DNA from: Bradymonadales bacterium
GTDB lineage: Bacteria > Myxococcota_A > Bradymonadia > JAFGEP01
Assembly: GCA_016931535.1 (NCBI GenBank)
Contig: JAFGEP010000077.1
Span: 1-60,506 of the forward strand
Direction: 5' to 3'
Length of the DNA: 60,506 nucleotides
In this document: positions 53,205 to 60,506 of the stretch, piece after piece
How the letters are laid out: each line of letters opens with the position of its first letter
How positions within the stretch are numbered: the first letter of the stretch is position 1
Notes under the pieces: model-generated
What the model was told of the DNA's origin: nothing
What the model saw: only the letters and a program-made list of their open reading frames with translations
Databases searched by the model: none
Program-made: the position numbers and the translations under genes

Positions 53205-54797
53205 TCAAGCGGTACCTTCAGCCGGTCGCCAGGGCAGGCCCGCCCCCCCCTCCTCTTGCTGCAGGGTCAGCTCCACCGTGAACCGGCTGCCCCGTCCCTC
53301 GGTCGAATCCACGGTGATACGGCCGTGCATGTTTCTGACCAGCTCCCAGCTGATGGCCAGACCGAGGCCTGTACCGGCCCCCACCGGCTTGGTGGTGAAG
53401 AAGGGCTCGAACAGTCGACCCCTGACCTCCTCGGGGATACCGCATCCGTTGTCGGTCACGTCGATGTGGATGCAACCGCCCTCAAGCCTGCTGGCCACCC
53501 AGATCATGTTCTTGGGTCGAGGACGATCGCCAAAGGACTGGTAGGCGTTGATGACCAGGTTCAACAGGACCTGGACCAGCTGGGTGCTTTCCAGGTGGAC
53601 CCGGGGCAGAGGTCGCAGGTCCAGCTCCAGTCCCGCCCGATGCCTCAGCTCGGCGCCAGCCAGCTTGAGCACCTGGGAGATGAACTGGTTGATGTCGACC
53701 CACTCGGCCTGTCCCGTCCCCTTGTGGGCGAAGGAGCGCAGATCCTTGACGATCTCGTGGATGCGACGCATCCCCGTCAAACACCTGGCGATGAGCTCGG
53801 GCGCATCCTGTAGCAGGTAGTCGAGCTCGTGCTGCTCCCTCAGCGCTTTCAGCCCCATCTCTACCCCGTCGGGAGCGGCCTGCAGCCGGGCATCCAGCGC
53901 CCGCTGGTAGGCGACGAACCCCTGGACGTACTCCTCCAGCACGGTCAGGTTGGTGATGATGAAGGCGGCCGGGTTGTTGATCTCGTGGGCGACTCCGGCC
54001 GCCAACATGCCCACCGCCGCCAGCTTCTCGGCCTGGCTCATGCTCTTCTGGGCCTGCCGCAGAGACTCGATGGCCTGGCTCGACTCCTCCCGCAGATCAC
54101 AGTTGCTGATGGCCAGCGCCAGGATCCGACCGAGTGCCAGCAGACACTCCAGGGAAAGCGACACATCGGGCACCAGCCGGATACCGAGCACCCCCGACCT
54201 GCTCTTCCCGTAGAGCAGGGGAACCATGGCGGACAACGCCGCCGGGTTCTCGCCAACCCCCTCGCGCCCGGTGTACTGGAATCCGGCAAGCAACCGCCCC
54301 GATTCTCTGTGCGCCAGCTCCTCAAGCAGCGCAGTCCACCGCTCTACCTGGACGCTGTCCAGACCGATCTGCCGAAGCAGGACCAGACCGCCCTCCGGGC
54401 GATCCTCGTGCAGCACCACCGCGTCGCATCCCACCGCGTACTGGAGAAACCGGATGGCAGAATCGAAGAGCTCCTGCCGATTGCGGCCAGTCGCCACCGT
54501 AACGGTGAAATCCCTCAAGATCTTGAGCTGGCGATCCTCCTCGCGATCGGGAGCAGGGGCCTGGCTCTCCTCGAGGCGGATGAACCGCCGGGTCGCCTGG
54601 AAATCCCGCCTCAGACCGCTCTCGATTCCGCTGGCGGTATACCGTCCGGCCTCGGCCAACAGGATGGGGGTCAGCCCTTCGAGGTCATCGGCCCGAACCT
54701 CGTCCGGCAGGTCGTGGACCTCCAGGGAGTAGCCTGCGCCTTGTAGAAGGGCGATCAGAGCCGGATCCAACGCTCCCACGATCTTGACGTTGGACAT
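53205..54797 (-). CDS. Sensor histidine kinase with GAF domain
   Basis: A 530-residue cytoplasmic kinase without transmembrane segments. An N-terminal part of about 90 residues is of unknown type, a GAF-like domain covers about 95-240, then a coiled coil (ESLRQAQKSMSQAEKLAAVG), the phosphoacceptor region GMLAAGVAHEINNPAAF with His in AHEINNP, and the ATPase boxes DVTDNGCGIPE and TGLGLAISWELV. GGAGG precedes the ATG. No response regulator is adjacent, so the partner lies elsewhere. Confidence 0.9.
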   Translation of the reverse strand: MSNVKIVGALDPALIALLQGAGYSLEVHDLPDEVRADDLEGLTPILLAEAGRYTASGIESGLRRDFQATRRFIRLEESQAPAPDREEDRQLKILRDFTVTVATGRNRQELFDSAIRFLQYAVGCDAVVLHEDRPEGGLVLLRQIGLDSVQVERWTALLEELAHRESGRLLAGFQYTGREGVGENPAALSAMVPLLYGKSRSGVLGIRLVPDVSLSLECLLALGRILALAISNCDLREESSQAIESLRQAQKSMSQAEKLAAVGMLAAGVAHEINNPAAFIITNLTVLEEYVQGFVAYQRALDARLQAAPDGVEMGLKALREQHELDYLLQDAPELIARCLTGMRRIHEIVKDLRSFAHKGTGQAEWVDINQFISQVLKLAGAELRHRAGLELDLRPLPRVHLESTQLVQVLLNLVINAYQSFGDRPRPKNMIWVASRLEGGCIHIDVTDNGCGIPEEVRGRLFEPFFTTKPVGAGTGLGLAISWELVRNMHGRITVDSTEGRGSRFTVELTLQQEEGGAGLPWRPAEGTA

Positions 54798-54870
54798 CGG
54801 ACAACCTCCACCCGGCCGACACCCTTCAGACAGCTCACCTGCTCCCCAGCCGCGGTGGACCGAGTAACCT

Positions 54871-55506
54871 TCAATCCGACTCGGCCAGGTACTCCCGGTA
54901 GTAGCGGTACACGGTCTGGATGTAACGGCGGGTGTCCGGGTACGGGATCCCGTCGTAGCGATCCACGCTGCCGGGACCGGCGTTGTAAGCGCTCAATACC
55001 AGGTTGATGTCCCCGTTGTAGCGATCCGCCAGGATCCGCAAGTAACGCGTGCCGCCAAAGATGTTCTGCCGGGGATCGAAGGGGTCGGTGACCCCCATCT
55101 CCTCTCCGGTCCGGGGCATCAGTTGCATCAGCCCCTGGGCTCCCGCTCGCGAGACAGCCCTGGGGTTGAAGGCCGATTCGGCCTTGACCACCGCCTTGAT
55201 GAACTCGAATGGAATGTTGAAGGTCTCGGCCGCCTCCCGGATCAGGGGGTCAAAGGCGTCCTCGCGGACCTGGATGCGGCTGCTGGAGCTGGAGGACCGA
55301 CCGGAGGAACGGTTGCTCCGAGAGGGCTGAGACCGGATCACCTCCACCAACTCCATGCCGGACATGCGGTAGGTCGTGAAGACGTGGGTTCCATCGCGAT
55401 CCACATAGTGGTAGATGTCGCCCAGCGCCGCTCGGGGAACGGCAACAAGGCACCCAACCACCGAAAGAAGAAGGACAAGCCAGATCCGTATTGCACCGTT
55501 CGTCAT
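54871..55506 (-). CDS. Lytic transglycosylase (SLT family) with DUF4124-like N-terminus
   Basis: A 211-residue exported enzyme. After a signal peptide (WLVLLLSVVGCLVAV...AALG) comes a DUF4124-like segment (DIYHYVDRDGTHVFTTY), a Ser-rich linker, and an SLT domain with catalytic Glu in VVKAESAFNPRAVS, followed by AQGLMQLMPRTGEEMG and NLVLSAYNAGPGSVDRY. It cuts peptidoglycan between MurNAc and GlcNAc. The ATG at 55506 has GGGGTGTG upstream; a GTG three bases earlier is possible. It is divergent from nadB. Confidence 0.92.
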   Translation of the reverse strand: MTNGAIRIWLVLLLSVVGCLVAVPRAALGDIYHYVDRDGTHVFTTYRMSGMELVEVIRSQPSRSNRSSGRSSSSSSRIQVREDAFDPLIREAAETFNIPFEFIKAVVKAESAFNPRAVSRAGAQGLMQLMPRTGEEMGVTDPFDPRQNIFGGTRYLRILADRYNGDINLVLSAYNAGPGSVDRYDGIPYPDTRRYIQTVYRYYREYLAESD

Positions 55507-55586
55507 CACACCCCATAGTACGGGCCGATCTGGCCAGAAGCAAAAGGTTTCCGATCCGGCATTCTCCCAGACCCCAGGAGCTGCGC

Positions 55587-57224
55587 ATGACCATCGAAGC
55601 CGACTACCTTGTCATCGGGAGTGGGGTCGCCGGCCTGAGCTTCGCCCTCGAGGCCGCCAAGCACGGAACCGTGGCCGTCATCACCAAGCGCGAGATCGAC
55701 GAGTCCAACACCCGCTATGCCCAGGGTGGCATCGCCGCGGTCATGACCGCACAGGATAGCTTCGAGCGCCATGCCGCGGACACCATGGTCGCCGGTGCCG
55801 GGCTGTGCCGCCGAGAGTCGGTCAAGATCTGCGTAGAGGACGGCCCTCGACAGGCCCAGCGCCTCATCGACCTCGGCATCCAGTTCACCCTGCGGGAGCA
55901 GGGGAACACCGGTCAAGAGGTGGAGTTCGACCTCGGTAAAGAAGGCGGACATCGGTTCCGCCGAGTCCTGCATGCCGGTGACATCACCGGCAACGCCATC
56001 CAGCAGGTGCTGGTGGATGCCGTGAAGGACCAGCCCAACATCTCGGTCTATGAACACCACATCGCCATCAACCTGATCACCGATCACCACTTGAGCCACC
56101 CGACCACCCCACCCAGCGGTCGGATCGTGGGGGCCTACGTGCTCGACCGGCGATCGGGTCAGATCCGGCCGTTCGCCGCTCATTGTACCCTGTTGGCCTC
56201 CGGCGGCCTCGGCAAGGTGTACCTGTACACCAGCAACCCTGACGTGGCCACCGGCGATGGGATCGCCATGGCCTATCGGGTGGGCGCCAAGGTGGCCAAC
56301 ATGGAGTTCATCCAGTTCCATCCCACCTGCCTGTACCACCCGAAAGCCAAGAACTTCCTGATCAGCGAGGCGCTTCGAGGAGAGGGAGGAGAGCTCATCA
56401 ACGCGGCGGGCGATCGCTTCATGTCTCGATACCACGAGCTCAAAAGCCTGGCCCCCCGCGACATCGTCACCCGGGCCATCGACAACGAGCTGAAACGCAG
56501 CGGCGATGACTGCGTGTTTTTGGACATGACCCACCTCCCCAAAGAGTTCATCCAGCGGCGCTTCCCCAACATCCACGCCACCTGCCTCCAGTTCGGGGTG
56601 GATATGACCCTCGAGCCGATCCCGGTGGTGCCCGCCTGCCACTACTCCTGCGGGGGGGTCCAGGTGGGCCTGTTCTCCGAGACCTCTCTTCCGGGGTTGC
56701 TGGCCGCGGGAGAGGTGGCCTGCACCGGGCTCCACGGCGCCAATCGCCTGGCCTCCAACAGCCTGCTGGAAGGGCTGGTCTTCTCCTGCCGAGCGGCCGC
56801 CTATGCCAGACGATATGTCGAAAACCTGGCAGACCGCGACGGCTACGACATCCCCCCCTGGGACCCCAGGACCTCCCGCCCCAGCGATGAGGCGGTCATC
56901 ATCAGCCAGAACTGGGACGAGATCCGGCGCTTCATGTGGAACTACGTAGGGGTGGTCCGCACCAACCGTCGCCTGTTCCGGGCAAAAAAACGGATCGAGC
57001 TGATGGCCGCCGAGATCCGCGAGTACTACTGGGACTACCACATCACCGCTGACCTGGTCGAGCTGAGGAACCTGGCCACCGTCGCCCGCATCATCATCGA
57101 ATCGGCCCTGCGCCGGCGAGAGAGCCGGGGACTCCACTACAACATGGACTATCCCGAACGGGATGACCAACGCTGGCTGCACGATACCGTCGTCGATCGA
57201 CTCATGCTGGAGGGATTCAAATGA
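55587..57224 (+). CDS. nadB: L-aspartate oxidase
   Basis: A 545-residue flavoenzyme that oxidises L-aspartate to iminoaspartate, the first step of de novo NAD synthesis. DYLVIGSGVAGLSFALEA is the FAD-binding start, NTRYAQGGIAAVM and RRVLHAGDITG the flavin pocket, EFIQFHPTCLY, SEALRGEGGELIN and ACHYSCGGVQV the active site. AGGAGCTGCGC precedes the ATG at 55587. The stop overlaps the prs start (ATGA), so the two are translationally coupled. Confidence 0.95.
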   Translation: MTIEADYLVIGSGVAGLSFALEAAKHGTVAVITKREIDESNTRYAQGGIAAVMTAQDSFERHAADTMVAGAGLCRRESVKICVEDGPRQAQRLIDLGIQFTLREQGNTGQEVEFDLGKEGGHRFRRVLHAGDITGNAIQQVLVDAVKDQPNISVYEHHIAINLITDHHLSHPTTPPSGRIVGAYVLDRRSGQIRPFAAHCTLLASGGLGKVYLYTSNPDVATGDGIAMAYRVGAKVANMEFIQFHPTCLYHPKAKNFLISEALRGEGGELINAAGDRFMSRYHELKSLAPRDIVTRAIDNELKRSGDDCVFLDMTHLPKEFIQRRFPNIHATCLQFGVDMTLEPIPVVPACHYSCGGVQVGLFSETSLPGLLAAGEVACTGLHGANRLASNSLLEGLVFSCRAAAYARRYVENLADRDGYDIPPWDPRTSRPSDEAVIISQNWDEIRRFMWNYVGVVRTNRRLFRAKKRIELMAAEIREYYWDYHITADLVELRNLATVARIIIESALRRRESRGLHYNMDYPERDDQRWLHDTVVDRLMLEGFK

Positions 57225-58177
57225 GAGACGGACAGATCAAGGTCTTCTCCGGACGAAGCCACCCAGAGCTGGCCACCGCCATCTGCGAAAACCTGGGCAT
57301 CCCGCTCGGGAAAAGCCGAGTGGTCTCCTTCGCCAACGAAAACCTCATGATCCAGATCGAAGAGAACGTCCGAGAATGCGACGTCTTCGTCGTTCAGACC
57401 AGCTCCTCGCCGGTCAACGAGCACCTGGTCGAGCTCCTCATCTTCATCGACGCCCTCAAGTCGGCATCGGCGGCTCGGGTCACCGCCGTGCTCCCCTACT
57501 ACCCCTACGCCCGCTCCGACAAGAAAGACAAGCCGCGGATCAGCATCACCGCCAGGCTCGTGGCCGACCTGCTGGAAGCCGCCGGCGCCGACCGGGTCCT
57601 CACCGTGGACCTCCACTCCGCCCAGATCCAGGGGTTCTTCCATATCCCCGTGGACCAGCTCCAGGCCGCCACCCTGCTGTGCCAACACCTGAATGAGTCC
57701 CTGGATCTCTCCCGAGCGGTGGTGGTAGCCAGCGACGCCGGAGAAGCCAAGGACATCGGCCGCTACGCCAACCGGCTCAACCTGCCTATCGCCATCATCG
57801 ACAAGCGGCGCTACGGCGACGACGACAAGGCCCGGGCCGAGCACCTCATCGGCGACGTACAGGGCAAGACCGCCCTGTTGATCGACGACGAGATCGCCAC
57901 CGGGGGGACCATCGTCGAAGCCGCCAAGTTCCTGCTCGCCAACGGCGCCAACCAGGTCATGGCCGCCGCCACCCACCCCGTATTCAGCGGACCGGCCTGC
58001 GAACGACTCGGAAGCAGCCCCATCTCCCCCATCGTCGTCACCAACACCGTCCCCGTCCCACCCGGCAAGCAGTTTGAAGGGCTCCAGGTGCTCTCCATCG
58101 CCCCCCTGCTGGCCAACGCCATCCGCCGCATCCACGACGGCCGAAGCGTCTCCGAGCTCTTCGAGCCCGAGTGCTGA
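57221..58177 (+). CDS. prs: Ribose-phosphate pyrophosphokinase
   Basis: A 318-residue PRPP synthetase that transfers diphosphate from ATP to ribose 5-phosphate. FSGRSHPELATAICENLG is the N-terminal region, YYPYARSDKKDKPR the flexible loop, DLHSAQIQGFF the metal/ATP segment, and LLIDDEIATGGTI the PRPP-binding loop; class I enzymes usually have VDDIIDTAGT there. Coupling to nadB links PRPP supply to NAD synthesis, since quinolinate phosphoribosyltransferase uses PRPP. Confidence 0.94.
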   Translation: MRDGQIKVFSGRSHPELATAICENLGIPLGKSRVVSFANENLMIQIEENVRECDVFVVQTSSSPVNEHLVELLIFIDALKSASAARVTAVLPYYPYARSDKKDKPRISITARLVADLLEAAGADRVLTVDLHSAQIQGFFHIPVDQLQAATLLCQHLNESLDLSRAVVVASDAGEAKDIGRYANRLNLPIAIIDKRRYGDDDKARAEHLIGDVQGKTALLIDDEIATGGTIVEAAKFLLANGANQVMAAATHPVFSGPACERLGSSPISPIVVTNTVPVPPGKQFEGLQVLSIAPLLANAIRRIHDGRSVSELFEPEC

Positions 58178-58217
58178 TCGACCAGGCGGCCAACCCATTT
58201 AGCCCTTTTGAAATCCA

Positions 58218-58233
58218 GAGGGAAAGCGCCCTC
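58218..58233 (+). terminator. Weak hairpin after prs
   Basis: GAGGG and CCCTC pair around a six-base loop 40 bases after the prs stop, followed by CCGCATTTCTTGTTT. The stem is short, so this is only a possible terminator. Confidence 0.35.
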
Positions 58234-58284
58234 CCGCATTTCTTGTTTGACTGGGTAACGACAAAAGTGCATATTGAATTCATG

Positions 58285-58345
58285 GGTGGTGTAATTTTTT
58301 AAAAATACGATAATCTTTTCCTACACAAATAGTATCTATATTAAG
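58285..58345 (+). promoter_or_regulatory. AT-rich promoter region of the acyl-AMP ligase
   Basis: About 80 percent of bases 58291-58345 are A or T (TTTTTTAAAAATACGATAAT and TAGTATCTATATTAAG), against a strongly GC-rich background. This island lies 80-140 bases before the start codon and probably contains the promoter, but I cannot name one -35/-10 pair. Confidence 0.5.
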
Positions 58346-58426
58346 TTTCCTGGGTTTCATCACAATGCTCCAATGAGGGATTCCTCGGGACCAAGACAGA
58401 AGCACATTCCTCGCAAGGTGACACCT

Positions 58427-60506
58427 ATGGACAACCTTCCCAACCTGAACACCATCCCGGACTGTGTGTCTTACTGGGCCATGAAGACACCGGACAACCT
58501 GGCGCTGACCTTCATCGGAGAGGACGGTCGCGAAACGGGCCGCCGGACCTACGCCGAGCTGGACCGCCGCGCGCGGGCTGTGGCCGGCGCCATGAGCGCC
58601 GGTGTCCAGCCCGGGGATCGTGTGCTCATCGTCATCGAGCCCGGCATCCCCTTCTTCGAGGCCTACCTGGGCTGCCTGTACGCGGGGGTGATCGCGGTGC
58701 CCACCTATCCGCCCGACCCGGCGCGCCTTGCCCGCTCCATTCCCCGGTTGAGAGGGATCGCCGACAGCTGCCGGCCCAGCCTGGTGCTGGTCTCGGAGAT
58801 GATCCAGAAGTTCGCGGGTGCGGTCCGAGACCAGCTCGGAGACATCGGGGAGAAACCCTGGCTGCCGGTCGAGTCGGTCTCCACCAACCTGGCGGATGCC
58901 TTCCAGTACCGGCCTGTCGATCCCGACTCCATCGCCTTTCTGCAGTACACCTCGGGATCCACGGGAAACCCCAAGGGGGTGATGATCTCGCACGCCAACC
59001 TGGTAAACAACACCCGCTACCAGTACCAGACCTCGGGCTCGGACAACTACATCGTGGGGATGAGCTGGGCTCCGCCCTACCACGACATGGGCCTGATCGG
59101 TACGGGGCTTGTGTTCTGGACCATCGGTGGCCACACGGTGCAGATGGCTCCAGCCACTTTCTTGAGAAGGCCAGTCCGTTGGCTGGAAGCGCTGCACAAC
59201 TACCGGGCGACCGCCACCTTCGTGCCGCCCTTCGCCCTCGAGTACACCCTGCGCAAGGTACCGCCGGAGCAGCGCGCCACTTTCGACTTGAGCAGCCTTC
59301 GCCTGTTGGGCTCGGGTGGCGAGCCGGTTCCGGCCGATCCGGTGGAGGCCTTCCAGGATGGGTTCCGGGTCTCCAAGTTTGGCGTGGCCATTTCGCCGGG
59401 GTACGGCCTGGCCGAGAACACGGTCTTTTTGTGCCACTGCGATCCGACAGTGCGAACGCCAGCACAGACCTTCGATGCCGATGAGCTGGCCGAAGGCAAG
59501 CTGGTCCCCGCCAACCGACACACTCGCAAGATCGTCCGCCTGTGCAGCAACGGGAGGGTCGGCAATGGTGTGGTCGTGGTCATCGTCGATACCAAGACCG
59601 GCAACCTCTTGCCGGAGGGGACCATCGGAGAGCTCTGGATCCACGGCAACTCGGTGGCCCGAGGGTACTGGGGACGCGAAGAGGAGAACGAGCAGATCTT
59701 CCGAGCCAGGCTGCCCGGTGACGACCGCCGCTACCTGAGGACCGGTGACCTGGCAGCCGTCCTGGATGACGAGCTGTTCATCGTGGGCCGCCAGAAGGAG
59801 GTCATCATTCTGCGTAGCAGGAACCACTACCCCCAGGACATCGAGCGGACCATCGAGCTCTCTCATTCCAGCCTCCGTCCCGGATGCTGTGCGGTCTTCA
59901 TGATCTCCGATTCCGAGGTGGTGGCGGTGACCGAGGTGCAAAAGGGGGTAGACAAGTCCGCCCTCGACAAGATCCGATCCCACATCCTCGCGGAGGTTGC
60001 CCAGGCGCACGGAATCCACCTGCACGACATCGCCCTCATCGAGCCGCGCTCGCTGCCCAAAGCGTTGAACGGCAAGCTGGCCCGCAACGAGACCAGAGCG
60101 GCCTATCTCGCCAATGCCCTGCCTCGAATGGATGCCGGCACCCCGATGGACGCAGAGCCGGTGGAGGTGGCAACGCTCAAGAATCACTATGAATCGGATG
60201 AGCAACGTCACCTCGCCCGATGCCTGGAACGATACCTCGGCAAGGTCCCCGATCTCGACCAACCTTGCAGCATCCTCGGCCTCGATTCGATCCAGGCCTT
60301 CCAGCTCGCCAGCGACATCGAGCAGATGTGCGGCCTGGTGGTCATGCCCCAGATGTTCTTGGGTCAACATACCTGGAAGGAGGCACTGGCCAGCGGTAGT
60401 CGGAACCTGATCGACACCCGGGTGACGGCCGAGATGGTCCCCATCAGCAAGTCGATGCCGGCCACCCGGATGCAGACCTGGATCATGCGGGTCCACGAGG
60501 CGGTGC
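58427..60506 (+). CDS. Fatty acyl-AMP ligase with acyl-carrier domain, 5' part
   Basis: The frame is open to the window end, so at least 693 residues are present. An AMP-forming ligase covers about 1-575: YTSGSTGNPKGVMISH is the P-loop, LLGSGGEPV and GYGLAENTVFLC the adenylate region, YLRTGDLAAV and GRQKEVIILRSRN the C-terminal hinge, and the last Lys is in LPKALNGKLARNE. The end resembles fatty acyl-AMP ligases (FAAL) rather than CoA ligases. A carrier domain follows with phosphopantetheine Ser in LGLDSIQAF at about 626. Such ligases load acyl chains onto carriers for polyketide, lipopeptide or lipid synthesis. Residues after the carrier (MPATRMQTWIMRV) begin another domain that is cut off. 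AAGGTGA precedes the ATG. Confidence 0.9.
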   Translation, partial: MDNLPNLNTIPDCVSYWAMKTPDNLALTFIGEDGRETGRRTYAELDRRARAVAGAMSAGVQPGDRVLIVIEPGIPFFEAYLGCLYAGVIAVPTYPPDPARLARSIPRLRGIADSCRPSLVLVSEMIQKFAGAVRDQLGDIGEKPWLPVESVSTNLADAFQYRPVDPDSIAFLQYTSGSTGNPKGVMISHANLVNNTRYQYQTSGSDNYIVGMSWAPPYHDMGLIGTGLVFWTIGGHTVQMAPATFLRRPVRWLEALHNYRATATFVPPFALEYTLRKVPPEQRATFDLSSLRLLGSGGEPVPADPVEAFQDGFRVSKFGVAISPGYGLAENTVFLCHCDPTVRTPAQTFDADELAEGKLVPANRHTRKIVRLCSNGRVGNGVVVVIVDTKTGNLLPEGTIGELWIHGNSVARGYWGREEENEQIFRARLPGDDRRYLRTGDLAAVLDDELFIVGRQKEVIILRSRNHYPQDIERTIELSHSSLRPGCCAVFMISDSEVVAVTEVQKGVDKSALDKIRSHILAEVAQAHGIHLHDIALIEPRSLPKALNGKLARNETRAAYLANALPRMDAGTPMDAEPVEVATLKNHYESDEQRHLARCLERYLGKVPDLDQPCSILGLDSIQAFQLASDIEQMCGLVVMPQMFLGQHTWKEALASGSRNLIDTRVTAEMVPISKSMPATRMQTWIMRVHEAV

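Noticed and set aside
55506..57182. A 558-codon minus-strand frame opposite nadB
   Set aside because: Antisense shadow of L-aspartate oxidase; no domain.
58280..60496. A 738-codon minus-strand open frame opposite the acyl-AMP ligase
   Set aside because: The plus strand gives full FAAL and carrier motifs over the same bases; the minus-strand product has no motif.

Overview
The window is a 60.5 kb piece of a GC-rich bacterial chromosome with about 48 protein genes. The codon positions are strongly GC-biased, there are many Cys-anchored lipoproteins with acidic Asp/Gly/Ser-rich linkers after the lipobox, and there is a small ribbon-helix-helix protein of a type I associate with Myxococcota. PAS/sigma-54 regulation, a TonB receptor and an outer-membrane barrel show a Gram-negative envelope. 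This fits Myxococcota or a neighbouring former-Deltaproteobacteria lineage, but no rRNA or tRNA gene is present, so the assignment is an inference. No CRISPR array, insertion sequence, prophage or integrase was found.

Left part (1-10.1 kb): the 3' end of a peptidase T gene faces a starch/glycogen-synthase-like glycosyltransferase that carries a zinc ribbon. Next comes a nitrogen-oxide module: a PAS sigma-54 activator, a well-formed sigma-54 promoter with an inverted repeat upstream, a [4Fe-4S] protein and a hybrid cluster protein. Beyond a 100-bp-period GC-rich repeat lie an octaheme cytochrome of the hydroxylamine oxidoreductase type and an eight-helix membrane protein built from two matching halves, translationally coupled to it. 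Hydroxylamine/NO chemistry is therefore represented twice in 6 kb, and the cytochrome plus duplicated membrane protein is my best candidate for an undescribed system.

Middle part (10.1-36.5 kb): housekeeping genes (acyl-CoA dehydrogenase, pnp, rpsO, thioredoxin) with a large rpsO-pnp hairpin; a secreted dual-specificity phosphatase-like protein and a metalloprotease lipoprotein; a zinc-ribbon protein; an EamA transporter; a large membrane protein ending in three jacalin-like repeats; a B12-binding radical SAM enzyme; a three-gene unit of a D-Ala-D-Ala ligase-like ATP-grasp enzyme, a lysine 2,3-aminomutase family enzyme and a tail-anchored acidic protein; an RlmI-type methyltransferase; a large SBBP-repeat protein; a small cassette of unknown role ending in an altered Rieske protein; and an amino-acid permease fused to universal-stress domains.

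Right part (36.7-60.5 kb): a surface-protein stretch (TonB receptor, knottin-like Cys-rich lipoprotein, Ig-like lipoprotein, M15-peptidase-like lipoprotein, beta-barrel, acidic Cys-repeat C-terminally anchored protein, propeller lipoprotein, CBM9-like lipoprotein), then aspartate kinase followed by the two ATPase genes of a peptide ABC importer, a GAF histidine kinase, a lytic transglycosylase, a coupled nadB-prs pair, and a fatty acyl-AMP ligase with a carrier domain that runs off the end. A family of GC-rich hairpin repeats occurs at four intergenic sites across the window.
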